64,000 nucleotides of DNA, taken from NCBI RefSeq assembly GCF_030316605.1, contig NZ_CP127039.1:186001-250000 (forward strand), given 5' to 3'. Shown here one piece after another: positions 21,176 through 30,046 of the stretch. Below the pieces are notes generated by a model. That model had not been told where the DNA came from and did no database searches. It worked only from the letters and a program-made list of their open reading frames with translations. The stretch's first letter is position 1. The number at the start of each line of letters is the position of its first letter. Made by a program: the position numbers and the translations under genes. This DNA comes from Spiroplasma ixodetis Y32. GTDB taxonomy: Bacteria > Bacillota_I > Bacilli_A > Mycoplasmatales > VBWQ01.

Positions 21176-22015
21176 TCCTAAAAAGTGTTGCCATTCCACT
21201 TTTACAAAATAAATTTTTAATGATTACTTTTCATAAAAGTTTTATAGCAAATGAGAACTGAAACATTCCCTTATATATATTCTTAATTGATGACTCCTAT
21301 GCTAATAAAATTCAAATAACTTCATTTATAAAAGTAGATTTCCCTAATATTTTAATTATTTCCCTAAAAAATAACTTAAGTAATAATTTTAATTTTCATT
21401 TACTAAATCAAAAACCTTGTATATTAATTGAAAAGGTAAATATCTATAGTAATTATAATTTAGATAAATATAAGAATATTTCTGTCATTAATATTAATGA
21501 AAATTCATGAAATTATGAATTAGAAAAAAATATTAATGAAAAAATAAAATGAGTAATGTTAAAAAGAATTCAATATTCAATTGTGGTATTTAATTTTTAT
21601 ATCCAAGAAAAATTTTATAGTATTAAATCTATTTTGTGAGCATTTCAAAAAACATTTATCAAAAAATATAATTTAAATTTAGATTTTTTAGATATTGATG
21701 AATGTTCTATAATTAAAAATCATATTTATGAAAAAATATTATTAATAAATCAATTAGTACCTATTCCTAATTACGAGTTTCCTATTATCCTTTTATATAT
21801 AAAAAACCTTTTGATATTTCAAAACAAATTTAAAATTCATTTTATTTTCATTTTATTTACTAATAAAAACAATACTCAAAATTATAATTGAATCAATTTG
21901 TGAATTTCTTTATTTAAGAAAATGATTAACACTAATATTAAAAGTATTAGTCATATATATAAAATAATACAATCAATCATGACAATTTAATGTTAATTTC
22001 CCTTACATTTTTATA

Positions 22016-22056
22016 TAAAAAACATCTTTGACAATAAGTTTAAAGATGTTTTTTGT
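22016..22056 (+). terminator. Terminator after the interrupted regulator gene
   Basis: AAACATCTTT and AAAGATGTTT pair around a loop of about 13 nt and are followed by T-rich sequence. Confidence 0.75.
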
Positions 22057-22250
22057 ATAAAATTAATAGTATAAATAAAAAACAAATATGAAATCATTTA
22101 TTTTTAATAAATTTAATAATGATTATTTAACTAAATTATCACTAGAAAGATAAATCTTAACTTTCATTATATTTTTGGTAAATAAGAATTAAATTTAATA
22201 TAATCTATTTCTGCATCTTTAAATTGAGTTTCTAATTTTATAATTTTTTT

Positions 22251-23190
22251 CGGACTTCTCCCCACATGTACTTGTGGAGGAAACAATGAAATTGAATGAG
22301 TTCAACAATGCTTTTCAAACAGAACAGGATTGTTTAAAATATATAGCAAGTTTGAAGAAAAACAAATGTATCATGTGTTCTTGAACAAGTTTGAATACTT
22401 CTAATTTAAGAAGAATAAGATGTTTGAAATGTCATCAAACATTTAGTATTCTTCATGGCACCATTTTTACAAGTCACAAACACCTTTGAGATTTTGATTT
22501 TATCTCATCTTTAGATGAATAAACACCAAACATGGAATTACATCAACTGATGTTGCAAAAGAATTGGGTGTGACTTTGAAAACTGCTTGAAGAATGGGTC
22601 ATGAAATCAGAAATCGTATTGCCAAACAAGAACATCAATTTATTGTTGAGGGCATAGTGCAAATGGATGAAATGTATCTTTCACATATGGGTTTTAAAAA
22701 ACAAGGAAGATTTTTGATAAATAAAACATTAATTGTTGGGATTTATGAAAAAACAACCAATAATTTAATTGTGAAAGTAATCAAAAACGCAAAAAGTAAA
22801 AATCTTTTGCAGTTTGCAAGAAACCATATTTCTTCAAAGTGTGATGTACATACTGATTCTTGAAAAGGATATCGTGATTTCAAATCACTTTTCCCTAATC
22901 ACAAAACAGTTAACCATCAAGATGGTTATGTTTCAAAAATTGGCGTAAATACCAATCAAATTGAATCAGTATGAAAACATATACGAAGAACATTTAAAAC
23001 ACATATCAAAGTTGCAAAACATCATGTTCATTTATATGCCAAAGAAGCTGCATATAAATTCAACAAGATACCTACTTTTGAAACTGTAATGCTATGTTTC
23101 ATTTAAAAATGTGGGGAGAAGTCCGTAGATAGGCTTTTCTCAACATTTATGTGATAAAATTTAAAAATAGTACATAAAGGGAGAAAAGCC
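22251..23190 (+). mobile_element. IS1595/ISXO2-like insertion sequence, copy 3
   Basis: 940 bp, flanked by ATTTTTTT on both sides (22243-22250 and 23191-23198). It has lost one T in the run near 22464 compared with all other copies. Confidence 0.92.
22286..23106 (+). pseudogene. IS1595-family transposase, copy 3, frameshifted
   Basis: A five-T run (CCATTTTTACAAG) replaces the six-T run found in the other copies, so the frame closes after LDE near 22521. The DDE core downstream stays open from MGHEIRN but is separated from the zinc-ribbon part. This copy should not make transposase. Confidence 0.85.
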
Positions 23191-23644
23191 ATTTTTTTTT
23201 ATAGTGCTATCTAATTCTTTATTGGGAAAAATCATTTTTGTAAAATCATTATTATTAAATTTTTTATCAATTGTTTTTTCAATGATATTTTGAATACAAA
23301 TTGTTTCTATTATGAATGGTTTATTATCATTATCTTCAATTTCTTTTCTTATTTTTTCAATTTCTTCATTAGTATGTTGTATTCCTATTTTTCTTTTGGA
23401 CATATTTTTTGATTCTCCTGCTATATTTAATTTAATAAAAATCTAATATAAATATTAATCTATATTAAATTAAGATGTTTATTAAACCATTAATGAATGA
23501 TTTTCCAATCTTTAATTAGTAATTTTAAGGTTTATTTTAAATTACAAATATCATTTATAAGTTTTTTTATTCATTATTTTGAAACAACTATTATATTTAA
23601 AATAATAGGTGTATAATTTATTTAAAATTTATAGTGGTGTTTTC

Positions 23645-24190
23645 ATGATAACTTTACAGCAAAATCAAATTAAAGAAATTAGTCAAATCATCGCTAATGG
23701 CGAAGTGGTTGCTTTACCAACAGATACAGTTTATGGTCTTGTTTGTAAATTTAATGATGACAAAGCTATTAATAAAATTTATCAAATTAAAAAACGTGAT
23801 TATACTAAAGAACTGCCAATTTTAGTTGCTAGTTGAGAACAAGCTAAAAGCATTGCTATAATTAGCGATCAATTACAGTCATTTTTAATAAATAATTTTA
23901 GTGCTGGTAAAGTTACTGTTATAGTTTTAAAACAACCTAGTTTAAACACATCATATTGAATAAATAAAAAGACAATAGCAATTAGAGTTAGTGCTTCACA
24001 TTTTATTCAAAAATTAATTAAATTAACAGGGCCTTTAGTAGCTACAAGTTGTAATTTAAGTAATGAACAACCAATTAACGATTATCATAATATAAACTTG
24101 CCTAATTTAAGGTATAGAGTAGCAGGTGAGATTTTAACAAATAAACCATCAACTATTTTTAATAGTTTTAATGATAAAATTATTAGATAA
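23645..24190 (+). CDS. tsaC: Threonylcarbamoyl-AMP synthase (YrdC/Sua5 type)
   Basis: 181 aa. GEVVALPTDTVYGLVC and IYQIKKRDYTKELPILV are the conserved substrate-binding segments, and GPLVATSCNLSNEQP follows later. The enzyme makes L-threonylcarbamoyl-AMP for the t6A37 modification of ANN-reading tRNAs. I chose ATG 23645 with GTGGTG upstream. In Bacillus the homologue also follows prmC; here an IS-loaded island separates them. Confidence 0.9.
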
Positions 24191-24226
24191 TAATTAGATA
24201 ACAGTATTAAAAAAGGAGATAATACT

Positions 24227-24835
24227 ATGAATTGATGAATAATTTTAATTATTATTGCATGCACAACAATATTGATTTTATTAATCGCACTAATTTTATT
24301 AATTAAAAAAAATAAACAAAAGAAAATATTAAAAATTACTAAAGATATAAATACTTTATATAAATACTTAAAATTAAAAAAAATAAATATTAAAGAATTA
24401 CCAGTTTCAATAGAAAAAATTAAAGAAGATATTTATTATAGTGACAAAGTCATTTTGGGAAAGTATGAAGATCTTAATAAGATTTCTGGCCAAAATATTT
24501 TGTTAAAAACTGAATATAGTGATGCCAAAAAATTATTTTTACGTTATAAAATTAAAGACATTAATCTTATCAAATCATCAGATTTTATACCTTTAAATCA
24601 AATAGACTTGTTAATTTCACAAAATAATCTTTATTTTATTGATTCTTTTGAACTGCAAATAATACCATTAGTTAATGTTAAAAGTATTACATTTTTTTGA
24701 GAAAAAAATAATTATATAAAAAATAAACAAAAATATATTGGTATTGAAATTAACTTTCAAAATAAACGTCTATTTTTTCTTTTTAATAAATATGAAGAAG
24801 CAGTTAGTTTTGCTGTTCATGTTATTAGTTTATAA
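24227..24835 (+). CDS. Membrane-anchored hypothetical protein, 202 aa
   Basis: One strong N-terminal hydrophobic segment (WWIILIIIACTTILILLIAL) followed by a lysine-rich cytoplasmic-type domain with alternating strands, ending YEEAVSFAVHVISL. AAGGAGAT precedes the ATG. It lies 36 nt after tsaC. No known family recognised. Confidence 0.7.
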
Positions 24836-24861
24836 TAATTATTATTTAATAATTAAAAATT

Positions 24862-24888
24862 TTGCTTTTTTTATGAAAATGATATAAT
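24862..24888 (+). promoter_or_regulatory. Possible promoter upstream of the 82-aa membrane protein
   Basis: A perfect TATAAT at 24883-24888; TTGCTT at 24862-24867 is a possible -35 with a short 15-bp spacer. Confidence 0.4.
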
Positions 24889-24918
24889 TATACAAAATAT
24901 ATTATTAGGAGCAAAATT

Positions 24919-25167
24919 ATGGCAAAAAAACACTTTAAATTCAATACTTGAAAGTTTATTCAATTTACTGGCTTTTTTTTAATTACTTTAGGAATTATTT
25001 TTTCTTTTTCTTCTTTTAAAGTTAGCCTATTGTTATATTTTGGTTTAGTATCAGTATTAATAGGTTCTATTAATATTTTAATTTACTATATTTTTATTGG
25101 AACAAATAGTTATAAAAAATATTCAAGAAAACAAAATAATAATAAGTTAATAATCAAAAATAATTAA
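24919..25167 (+). CDS. Two-helix membrane protein, 82 aa
   Basis: A short basic N-terminus is followed by two hydrophobic segments (about residues 14-30 and 35-60) and a Lys/Asn-rich tail. TTAGGAGC precedes the ATG. Not recognised. Confidence 0.65.
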
Positions 25168-25227
25168 GAAATATAAAGTTAAAATTAAGAAGATTAGTTT
25201 TTTCGAGAGAATAATAGGTGAAAAACT

Positions 25228-25926
25228 ATGAGAAAAATATTAAAAGTATTTAAAGCGATGTTTTTAACGAGCATTATTTCTTTACCGCTTATTGCATGTG
25301 ATAAGGTAAATGATGCAAACCAAAAATATGTTGATATTAGTAATATTAATATGGAAGTTACTAATGCTCCTGTTGAATTAAATAAAGATATTTATAATAC
25401 AGCTTTAATTAAATTTAAAACTAAAGTACAAACTGAAATTAGTAAATTAGTTCCAGAAGGACAAAAACCAGAAAATGGCACCGATTATAAAATAACAATT
25501 GTTAATCATAATGATATGTATGCTAAAATTGATAAATTTGAATCACTTGCTGTTAATGTAGCTGCTTCAAATAATAGTAATATTTTAAAAGGCAGTTTTA
25601 ATGCTTGTGTAAAATTAGTATCAAAAGCTAAAGACATTAGTAATGTTAATATTGATAAGCAAGAAGAAAAAATTAAAATTAATACCACTACTTTTGGTGA
25701 AGCAATTGCTTTACGTTGTTTATCATTAATTGAAAGTAAAATTAACGCTATTGTTCCAACAGCAAAACAACATAGTGACTATGTTGTTAATGTAGAAGGT
25801 CATAATTTATCAGAATCTATTAAAACATTTGATGATGTTCATATTAATGTTAGTTCTATTGAAGATGATTATCATTTTTTATTACATGGTAGTTTTAGTT
25901 TTGTCTTAGCCTTTGTTAAAGATTAA
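25228..25926 (+). CDS. Lipoprotein with two tandem repeat domains, 232 aa
   Basis: A signal peptide with the lipobox LIAC (Cys about residue 24) marks it as a surface lipoprotein. The mature part holds two related domains of about 90 residues. Domain 1 has SKLVPEG, DYKITIVNHND and LKGSFNACVKLV; domain 2 has NAIVPTA, DYVVNVEGHNL and LLHGSFSFVLAFV. The layout suggests an internal duplication. It resembles spiralin-type surface lipoproteins in size and export signal, but no clear sequence match was seen. AGGTGA precedes the ATG. Confidence 0.75.
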   Translation: MRKILKVFKAMFLTSIISLPLIACDKVNDANQKYVDISNINMEVTNAPVELNKDIYNTALIKFKTKVQTEISKLVPEGQKPENGTDYKITIVNHNDMYAKIDKFESLAVNVAASNNSNILKGSFNACVKLVSKAKDISNVNIDKQEEKIKINTTTFGEAIALRCLSLIESKINAIVPTAKQHSDYVVNVEGHNLSESIKTFDDVHINVSSIEDDYHFLLHGSFSFVLAFVKD

Positions 25927-26010
25927 TTTATATTATTTGGGTAATAAAAAAGATAACTTAATTTTCATTATTATCATAAAAATAAAATAGTATAGTAGTA
26001 TGGGGTAAGC

Positions 26011-26607
26011 ATGTCAGAAGTAGAAAAGTTATTAACAATGAATTATGAAAATGTTTGTAATTTTTTAAAAAATAAATATGGGTGTATTTCAAAAAATTAT
26101 TTTTCAGATGCAACAATGTCTAAGAAATCACAAGGAATAACAAGGGGAAAAGAAGGTTTATATATTCATCATATTGATGAAGATAAAGCAATTTTGTTAT
26201 CTACTCCCAAATGAGCTCAAAAGTCACCATTTGCCTATCAATATGCTGATCGATTAGTTTATTGTAATTTATTAGAACATTTGGTTTTGCATATTAAAAT
26301 TTTTGAATATCCTCATCCAAATAAACATAATTTTATGGAAGTTGGTGTTGGTGGAATTTATGCTTTTATTGTTCCTGAATTAAATGATATTTATAGTGGT
26401 ATTCAATATAAACAACCATGAAAACAGAAAGTTACTGAAGTTGTTTTACCATTAAAAGAAGATTATTTTAAATGTATTAAAAAAATAGTAGAACTTGGGT
26501 TTTTTTATCCTTTGCTTACTTTTTTTAATCATCAATTTGGTACATGAAATAATAGAAATAATAATAAGTTATATGAAGAAATGAAAAAAATGGGTGTTAA
26601 ACAGTAA
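26011..26607 (+). CDS. HNH-like (His-Me finger) protein, 198 aa
   Basis: The segment GLYIHHIDEDKAILLS, then FAYQYADRLVYCNLLEHLVL, has the HH...YQxADRLVYCNxLEHxxLH pattern seen in a family of Firmicute HNH-like proteins. The paired histidines and the EHxxLH helix could form the metal site. The rest has no clear domain. Whether it is a nuclease in the host or a mobile-element remnant cannot be said. It stands alone between a lipoprotein and a convergent membrane protein gene. Confidence 0.5.
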
Positions 26608-26639
26608 CTTTTTTTTATTGTTATTTAATCATAAATAAA

Positions 26640-26670
26640 AAATGTTAGTAAATTACCAACATTTATTTTT
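26640..26670. terminator. Bidirectional terminator between convergent genes
   Basis: AAATGTTAGTAA and its near complement TTACCAACATTT are flanked by A-run and T-run, serving both the gene ending at 26607 and the minus-strand gene ending at 26678. Confidence 0.6.
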
Positions 26671-26677
26671 ATTAAGT

Positions 26678-27103
26678 TTATGAAAAAGTTAATTGACAAT
26701 GATTTTGATTAATTATTGGTAATTGTTCACTATTAATACTTGTTATATCGTTATTTCTTAATAATGGAGTTCTTTCAGATATTTGTTGTTCGTTATTACT
26801 TTCAACATTAATATCAGAAATATTTGTTGGAAAACATTTATCATAAATATTTGAAATGGAAGTGCTAATTCCATACCCTAGTTTAGAGCCTAAAAATGCT
26901 CCAATAAAAGTTGAACCTGTTATACTAACCATTATTCCAAAGAGTGCCATTCCTGCTTCTGGATCATGTAAAGCTTCCTTATTTTTTGAAATTAAATTAT
27001 AATTTAAATCATAATAAAAATAACTTATGCCAATTAGCGCTGCACTACCACCTAATATTCCGCCTGTATATGTAAAGTATTTTTGAATTTTTTCTCCTTT
27101 CAA
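26678..27103 (-). CDS. Membrane protein with glycine-rich helices, 141 aa
   Basis: Two hydrophobic segments rich in Gly ([19 protein letters not shown] and [19 protein letters not shown]) followed by a polar tail with [21 protein letters not shown] precedes the ATG. Not recognised; it could be an effector-like or phage-type membrane protein. Confidence 0.65.
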   Translation of the reverse strand: MKGEKIQKYFTYTGGILGGSAALIGISYFYYDLNYNLISKNKEALHDPEAGMALFGIMVSITGSTFIGAFLGSKLGYGISTSISNIYDKCFPTNISDINVESNNEQQISERTPLLRNNDITSINSEQLPIINQNHCQLTFS

Positions 27104-27110
27104 AATAAAA

Positions 27111-27143
27111 AAAACTATTTATTTTAAAATTAAAATAATAGTT
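27111..27143. repeat. AT-rich inverted repeat
   Basis: AAACTATTTATTTTAA pairs with TTAAAATAATAGTTT with few mismatches. It lies in the region upstream of the minus-strand gene and just before element A. Confidence 0.45.
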
Positions 27144-27360
27144 TAAAAACTTGTATGAAGTTTTATATTTTAATTTTAACATAAGATTTTTTTGATAAAA
27201 ATAAGACAAAAATTACTATTAATAGTTTATTGTAAATATATAATTTTCTATATCAATAAAAGAAATTTATTATAGGGAGCGTGGCGAAGATGTCTATAAC
27301 TAAACATTTGTAAAAATAAAATCCTTTCTAACCCTTATTTCTAATTTATATAAAATTAAT

Positions 27361-27393
27361 AAAAAGACGAGAATAATATCTTGTCTTTTTTTT
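27361..27393 (+). terminator. Terminator in the element A leader
   Basis: AAAGACGAGA and TCTTGTCTTT pair around a short loop and are followed by a long T-run. The same structure is conserved in element B at 61954-61987, ending a possible short transcript from the GGGAGC end. Confidence 0.7.
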
Positions 27394-27696
27394 GTAATTG
27401 TAAAATTTTAAAATTTTTAATAATCTTCTTTAATGCTATTATCAACACGTGTTGGAGAACTAAAACAGTGAACTACAACACAGTTGTTAAAAATAGTAGC
27501 TAGCATGTGGACTTGCATGAATAAATAAGAAGTGGATGATGCCTAATAAAATATACTAACCAGTAATGGTAATTCTTGGGGTGGGAGCGAATTGGAAACT
27601 AGTGTATATAAACCCGTTGGGAGAACCTACTATTATTCTTTATTTAACCAACCTTGCCACTATCAAGTGAGGCAAGTGTTGGTTTTAATTTTTTGA
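27394..27696 (+). ncRNA. Candidate structured RNA or origin in the element A leader
   Basis: About 300 nt with no coding frame, framed by terminators on both sides and strongly conserved with element B (61988-62311). The best conserved blocks are CTATTATCAACACGTGTT, ACTACAACACAGTTGTTA, TAGTAGCTAGCATGTGGAC and ATTCTTGGGGTGGGAGCG. It ends in a stable hairpin (27646-27684) followed by T-rich sequence. Between the copies, loops change while stems hold (ACCA-TGGT, CACT-AGTG). This suggests a non-coding RNA, but a replication or packaging site is equally possible. No known RNA family was matched. Confidence 0.45.
27646..27696 (+). terminator. Terminator closing the conserved leader
   Basis: AACCAACCTTGCC pairs with GGCAAGTGTTGGTT around a CACT-AGTG inner stem, followed by T-rich sequence. 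Element B has the same hairpin with a shortened GC step. Confidence 0.7.
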
Positions 27697-27706
27697 AAAA
27701 TTTTTT

Positions 27707-27849
27707 GGGCGAGAAAATAAATTTAAAACTTGTAAAAAAATTGAGCGGTGCCGGTTCAATTAAAATATTAATTTGTTAAACACAAATTAAATAAATATTG
27801 AATCGAATGCCTCGATGTTTTTTAAAATTTTATAATTTATTTCGAGCCC
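27707..27849. repeat. 143-bp nested palindrome found only in element A
   Basis: The outer arms GGGCGAGAAAATAAATT and AATTTATTTCGAGCCC pair imperfectly; inside, GGTTCAAT pairs with ATTGAATC, and AATTTG with CAAATT at the tip. In element B the corresponding place reads straight from the T-rich tract into GAGTCCAG, so this palindrome is an insertion in A or a deletion in B. Confidence 0.6.
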
Positions 27850-27900
27850 AGAATTTATGGAAAAAATATAACTAATAGTATTAATAATCTCAAAATAAAA

Positions 27901-27936
27901 TATATATCCTTTATGCTAAAAGCAACAGGATATATT
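27901..27936 (+). promoter_or_regulatory. Covarying hairpin upstream of the first element A gene
   Basis: TATATATCCT pairs with AGGATATATT, with an inner TGCT-AAA-AGCA stem-loop. In element B the outer arms are TATATGTTCT and AGAACATATT: both sides changed together while the inner part is kept. It ends next to the ribosome binding site (GGAAAGGA). Confidence 0.65.
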
Positions 27937-27949
27937 GGAAAGGATTATT

Positions 27950-28462
27950 GTGCAAATACAATTTAACAAAGAACAAATTGTTAAAGATAAATCACAATCT
28001 ATTATGATGGATTATGGTGAATATAGATTATCATTACCAAAATGAATGGTTAAAAATAATAGCTTTATTATTGATGAAAGCTATACATATTGATTTTTTA
28101 ATTTAGAAAATATTAAAAGAGAACTAAGTGGTAATGAATTAATAAAATTATTAGAACCATATATTTCTGAACAAAAAATAACTGTTAATAAACCAATTGC
28201 TCCCAAAGAATATTATATTAATGATATAAAACTTGAACCATTAACATTTTATGAACAACATAATAGTTGATTTATAGGTGAAATAACAGATAACAAAACT
28301 AAAATTACTAATCCGTGTTTTAAGTATAACATTACATGAGAACAAGATAAAAAAAGTTTCAAAATAAATAATCCATATAATCATAATGATTTACCAATTA
28401 ATTATATTGTTACTTCCTATAAGGATATTTCAACTCATAATGAAAAAGTATTTTTAACATAA
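27950..28462 (+). CDS. Element A protein 1, 170 aa, unrecognised
   Basis: Starts with GTG (ATG in element B) after GGAAAGGATT. The product begins MQIQFNKEQIVKDKSQS and contains a mixed alpha/beta pattern with KWMVKNNSF, NIKRELSGNELIKLLEPYI and a Trp-rich middle. The element B homologue (62434) is about 85% identical by eye, so it is under selection. It overlaps the next gene by one base (TAATG). As the first gene after the leader it might be a replication or control protein, but nothing in the sequence proves that. Confidence 0.7.
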
Positions 28463-28920
28463 TGCAATATGAAATAATTATTGGTATTGACCCTGCTGGT
28501 ATTGGTAATAATGGAATTGTTATATATTCAAATGAAACTAATAATATTGTTTTTAATGAAACATTTAAAACAAAAACTGTTTTAGAAAGCAAAGATATGT
28601 ATAAAGAATACTTTTTAATAATTAAACATCATTTTGATAATAAAAAAGTATTAGTTATTGTAGAAGATTTCTATTTAAACTCAAAACAATTATTAACTAA
28701 TCCATTAGTAACTCCAAAAATTATTGGCGCATTAATGGTATTAGTACAAGATATTATGAATTGAGATTATCTAGAAAACCACCCAAAAAATAAAAATAAA
28801 ATAGCAAATTATAGAGGAAATATAAAATTAACAAAACATGAAAAAGATGCATATAAGCATCTCCAATATTATTTAAGGAATTATAAACAATGAAAGATAA
28901 AGCAAATTACGTTAAATTAA
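28462..28920 (+). CDS. RuvC-like Holliday junction resolvase, phage type
   Basis: 152 aa. YEIIIGIDPAGIGNNGIVIY carries the first catalytic Asp of the RuvC/RNase H fold, VLVIVEDF the Glu at the end of a beta strand, and TKHEKDAYKHLQYYL the C-terminal Asp helix. Such proteins resolve branched DNA during phage replication or packaging. Translation is coupled to the upstream gene (TAATG) and the end overlaps the next gene by 31 nt. Homologue in element B at 62946. Confidence 0.75.
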
Positions 28921-29183
28921 CAGTAAAACTTAGTAACACTATTGAAGCAAAACATCATGAAAAAGGTAATAAAGAATTATATTATAGTGTTCGAGGTCAA
29001 TGAAATGGACTTAACTATGTTACTTTAATTTTTAATAACCCAAAATTTTATAAACTATGTATTTTATTAAACAAAAACGATGAAATTATAGCAAGTGGTC
29101 AAATCTTTAATACTTTAAATATTCCTAAAAATCGTGCATTTTGTTCAATCAATGTTAAATGATTTAAAAAATGAAAGGAATAA
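28890..29183 (+). CDS. Element A protein 3, 97 aa
   Basis: Starts inside the resolvase gene. Alternating beta-rich pattern (YVKLTVKLSNTIEA, LYYSVRGQWNGLNYVTLIF, INVKWFKKWKE) with several aromatic residues; it might be an OB-like single-strand binding protein, but this is a guess from strand pattern and neighbour. Conserved in element B (63370). Confidence 0.6.
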
Positions 29184-29184
29184 A

Positions 29185-29292
29185 ATGAATAAATGTAAAT
29201 ATTGTAACAAAAGAATTTGATTAACTAATTATTGATGTATGAATTGTTTAGAAATATTAGTTAATAATTTAAATAAAAATAAGGAGAAATAA
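29185..29292 (+). CDS. Mini zinc-ribbon protein, 35 aa
   Basis: MNKCKYCNKRIW and YWCMNCLEIL give two CxxC pairs 11 residues apart, a minimal zinc-ribbon. One base separates it from the preceding stop, so translation is coupled. Element B carries a small membrane protein here instead. Confidence 0.6.
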
Positions 29293-29295
29293 ATA

Positions 29296-29571
29296 ATGCA
29301 GTGTAATTGAACTGAAAAAGATGTAACAATAATCTGTAATAATTTACCTTTAATAAAAGATGAAAAAAATATTAATGAAAGATATTTTTGTGAAATGCAC
29401 TTAAAGCAAATTAAAGAAACACGAAAATTGATGCATAAAAATTGTATTAATAAAGAAAAATTAATTATTTGATTAAATAAAGAAATTAGAACTTGTTTAT
29501 GTGATGAATTAAAAGAAGTTGGAAAACTTACTGCTTATTATAAAATAGTTGAATTTATAGAAAATGGCTAA
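29296..29571 (+). CDS. Element A protein 5, Cys-rich, 91 aa
   Basis: Contains CNW, IICNN, YFCEMH, KNC and CLCDE; the cysteines and His could bind a metal. Helical and basic otherwise. AAGGAGAAATAA precedes the ATG. Not recognised. Confidence 0.55.
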
Positions 29572-29578
29572 TTTGATA

Positions 29579-29854
29579 ATGACTAAATTAACAGATTTAT
29601 TTGGTCAAAATAAAATAGAAATATTTTCACCAAATCTCAAAGATTTAACAGATAGTAATGATATAAAAGCAATTATTCTTTGAAAATATCCGAATGTCAT
29701 TTCTCAATATTTAGTTGTTTCTCAGCCTCATGTCAATACTGCAATTTTAGTAGGAGATAATATTAATTATCAAGGTTGAGTAGAAGTCTTTATTAAAGAA
29801 AGAGTAGAAAGAGTAGATGAAAATGCCAAATGATACCACTGTACAATCAAGTAA
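29579..29854 (+). CDS. Element A protein 6, 91 aa
   Basis: MTKLTDLFGQNKIEIFSPNL onward; alpha/beta, ends KWYHCTIK. The stop overlaps the next gene's start region. An earlier in-frame ATG exists at 29564. Not recognised. Confidence 0.5.
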
Positions 29855-30046
29855 TTATACATTAACAAAATTAATAAGAACTGGAATAAGTCCATTATCA
29901 GCAATGATAGGTACCAGTGCTTATTATGGCCAACTTATTGGAAATCCAATATTAGGTTCAATAAATGCTTTATTATTTAGTAAGAAATTAGGAATTGATA
30001 TTTGAGCATTAAATCAAATGCCAAGTTTAAAAAGTAAATTATTAAA

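Larger units (their letters stand above)
19979..21198 (+). mobile_element. IS3-family (IS150-like) insertion sequence, complete copy
   Basis: 1,220 bp with imperfect terminal inverted repeats: TGGATGGGTTACACTTTATT at the left and TGGAATGGCAACACTTTTTA read inwards from the right. It has the two-ORF layout of IS3. No target duplication is obvious. Other copies: 1-130 and 59810-61864. Confidence 0.9.
19725..21990 (+). pseudogene. Regulator-like gene interrupted by an IS3-family element
   Basis: The N-terminal part (ATG 19725, after a G-run) encodes MWRIIEILKYFQ and an HTH-like stretch NIAFLMEKFNVTFQTLQINI up to the IS at 19979. The C-terminal part resumes at 21199 and stays open to TAA 21988-21990 with four TGA Trp codons. 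Total is about 350 residues. Two helix-turn-helix-like regions followed by a long alpha/beta tail recall Mga/PRD-type regulators, but no diagnostic motif was found. Exact repair of the reading frame at the IS junction was not possible. Confidence 0.5.
22219..23403 (-). pseudogene. Small hypothetical gene interrupted by IS copy 3
   Basis: From ATG 23403 the product begins MSKRKIGIQHTNEEIEKIRKEI, a charged helix, and reaches the IS at 23190. Removing the IS and one duplication leaves a nine-A tract, after which the frame reads NYKIRNSI and stops at 22219-22221 (about 78 aa). A one-base change in the A-tract would instead give a longer tail ending at 22167. Function unknown. Confidence 0.45.

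Noticed and set aside
27275..27300. XerCD dif-like attachment site at the element A end
   Set aside because: The block does not show two 11-bp arms around a 6-bp centre, and the ends are inverted, not direct, repeats.
27707..27849. Palindrome as a CRISPR repeat or tRNA-like structure
   Set aside because: There is a single nested inverted repeat with no spacer pattern and no cloverleaf with conserved T-loop bases.
28462..28920. RuvC-like gene plus conserved leader as an IscB/omega-RNA type system
   Set aside because: The protein is only about 150 aa, has no HNH insert or bridge helix, and looks like a stand-alone phage resolvase.
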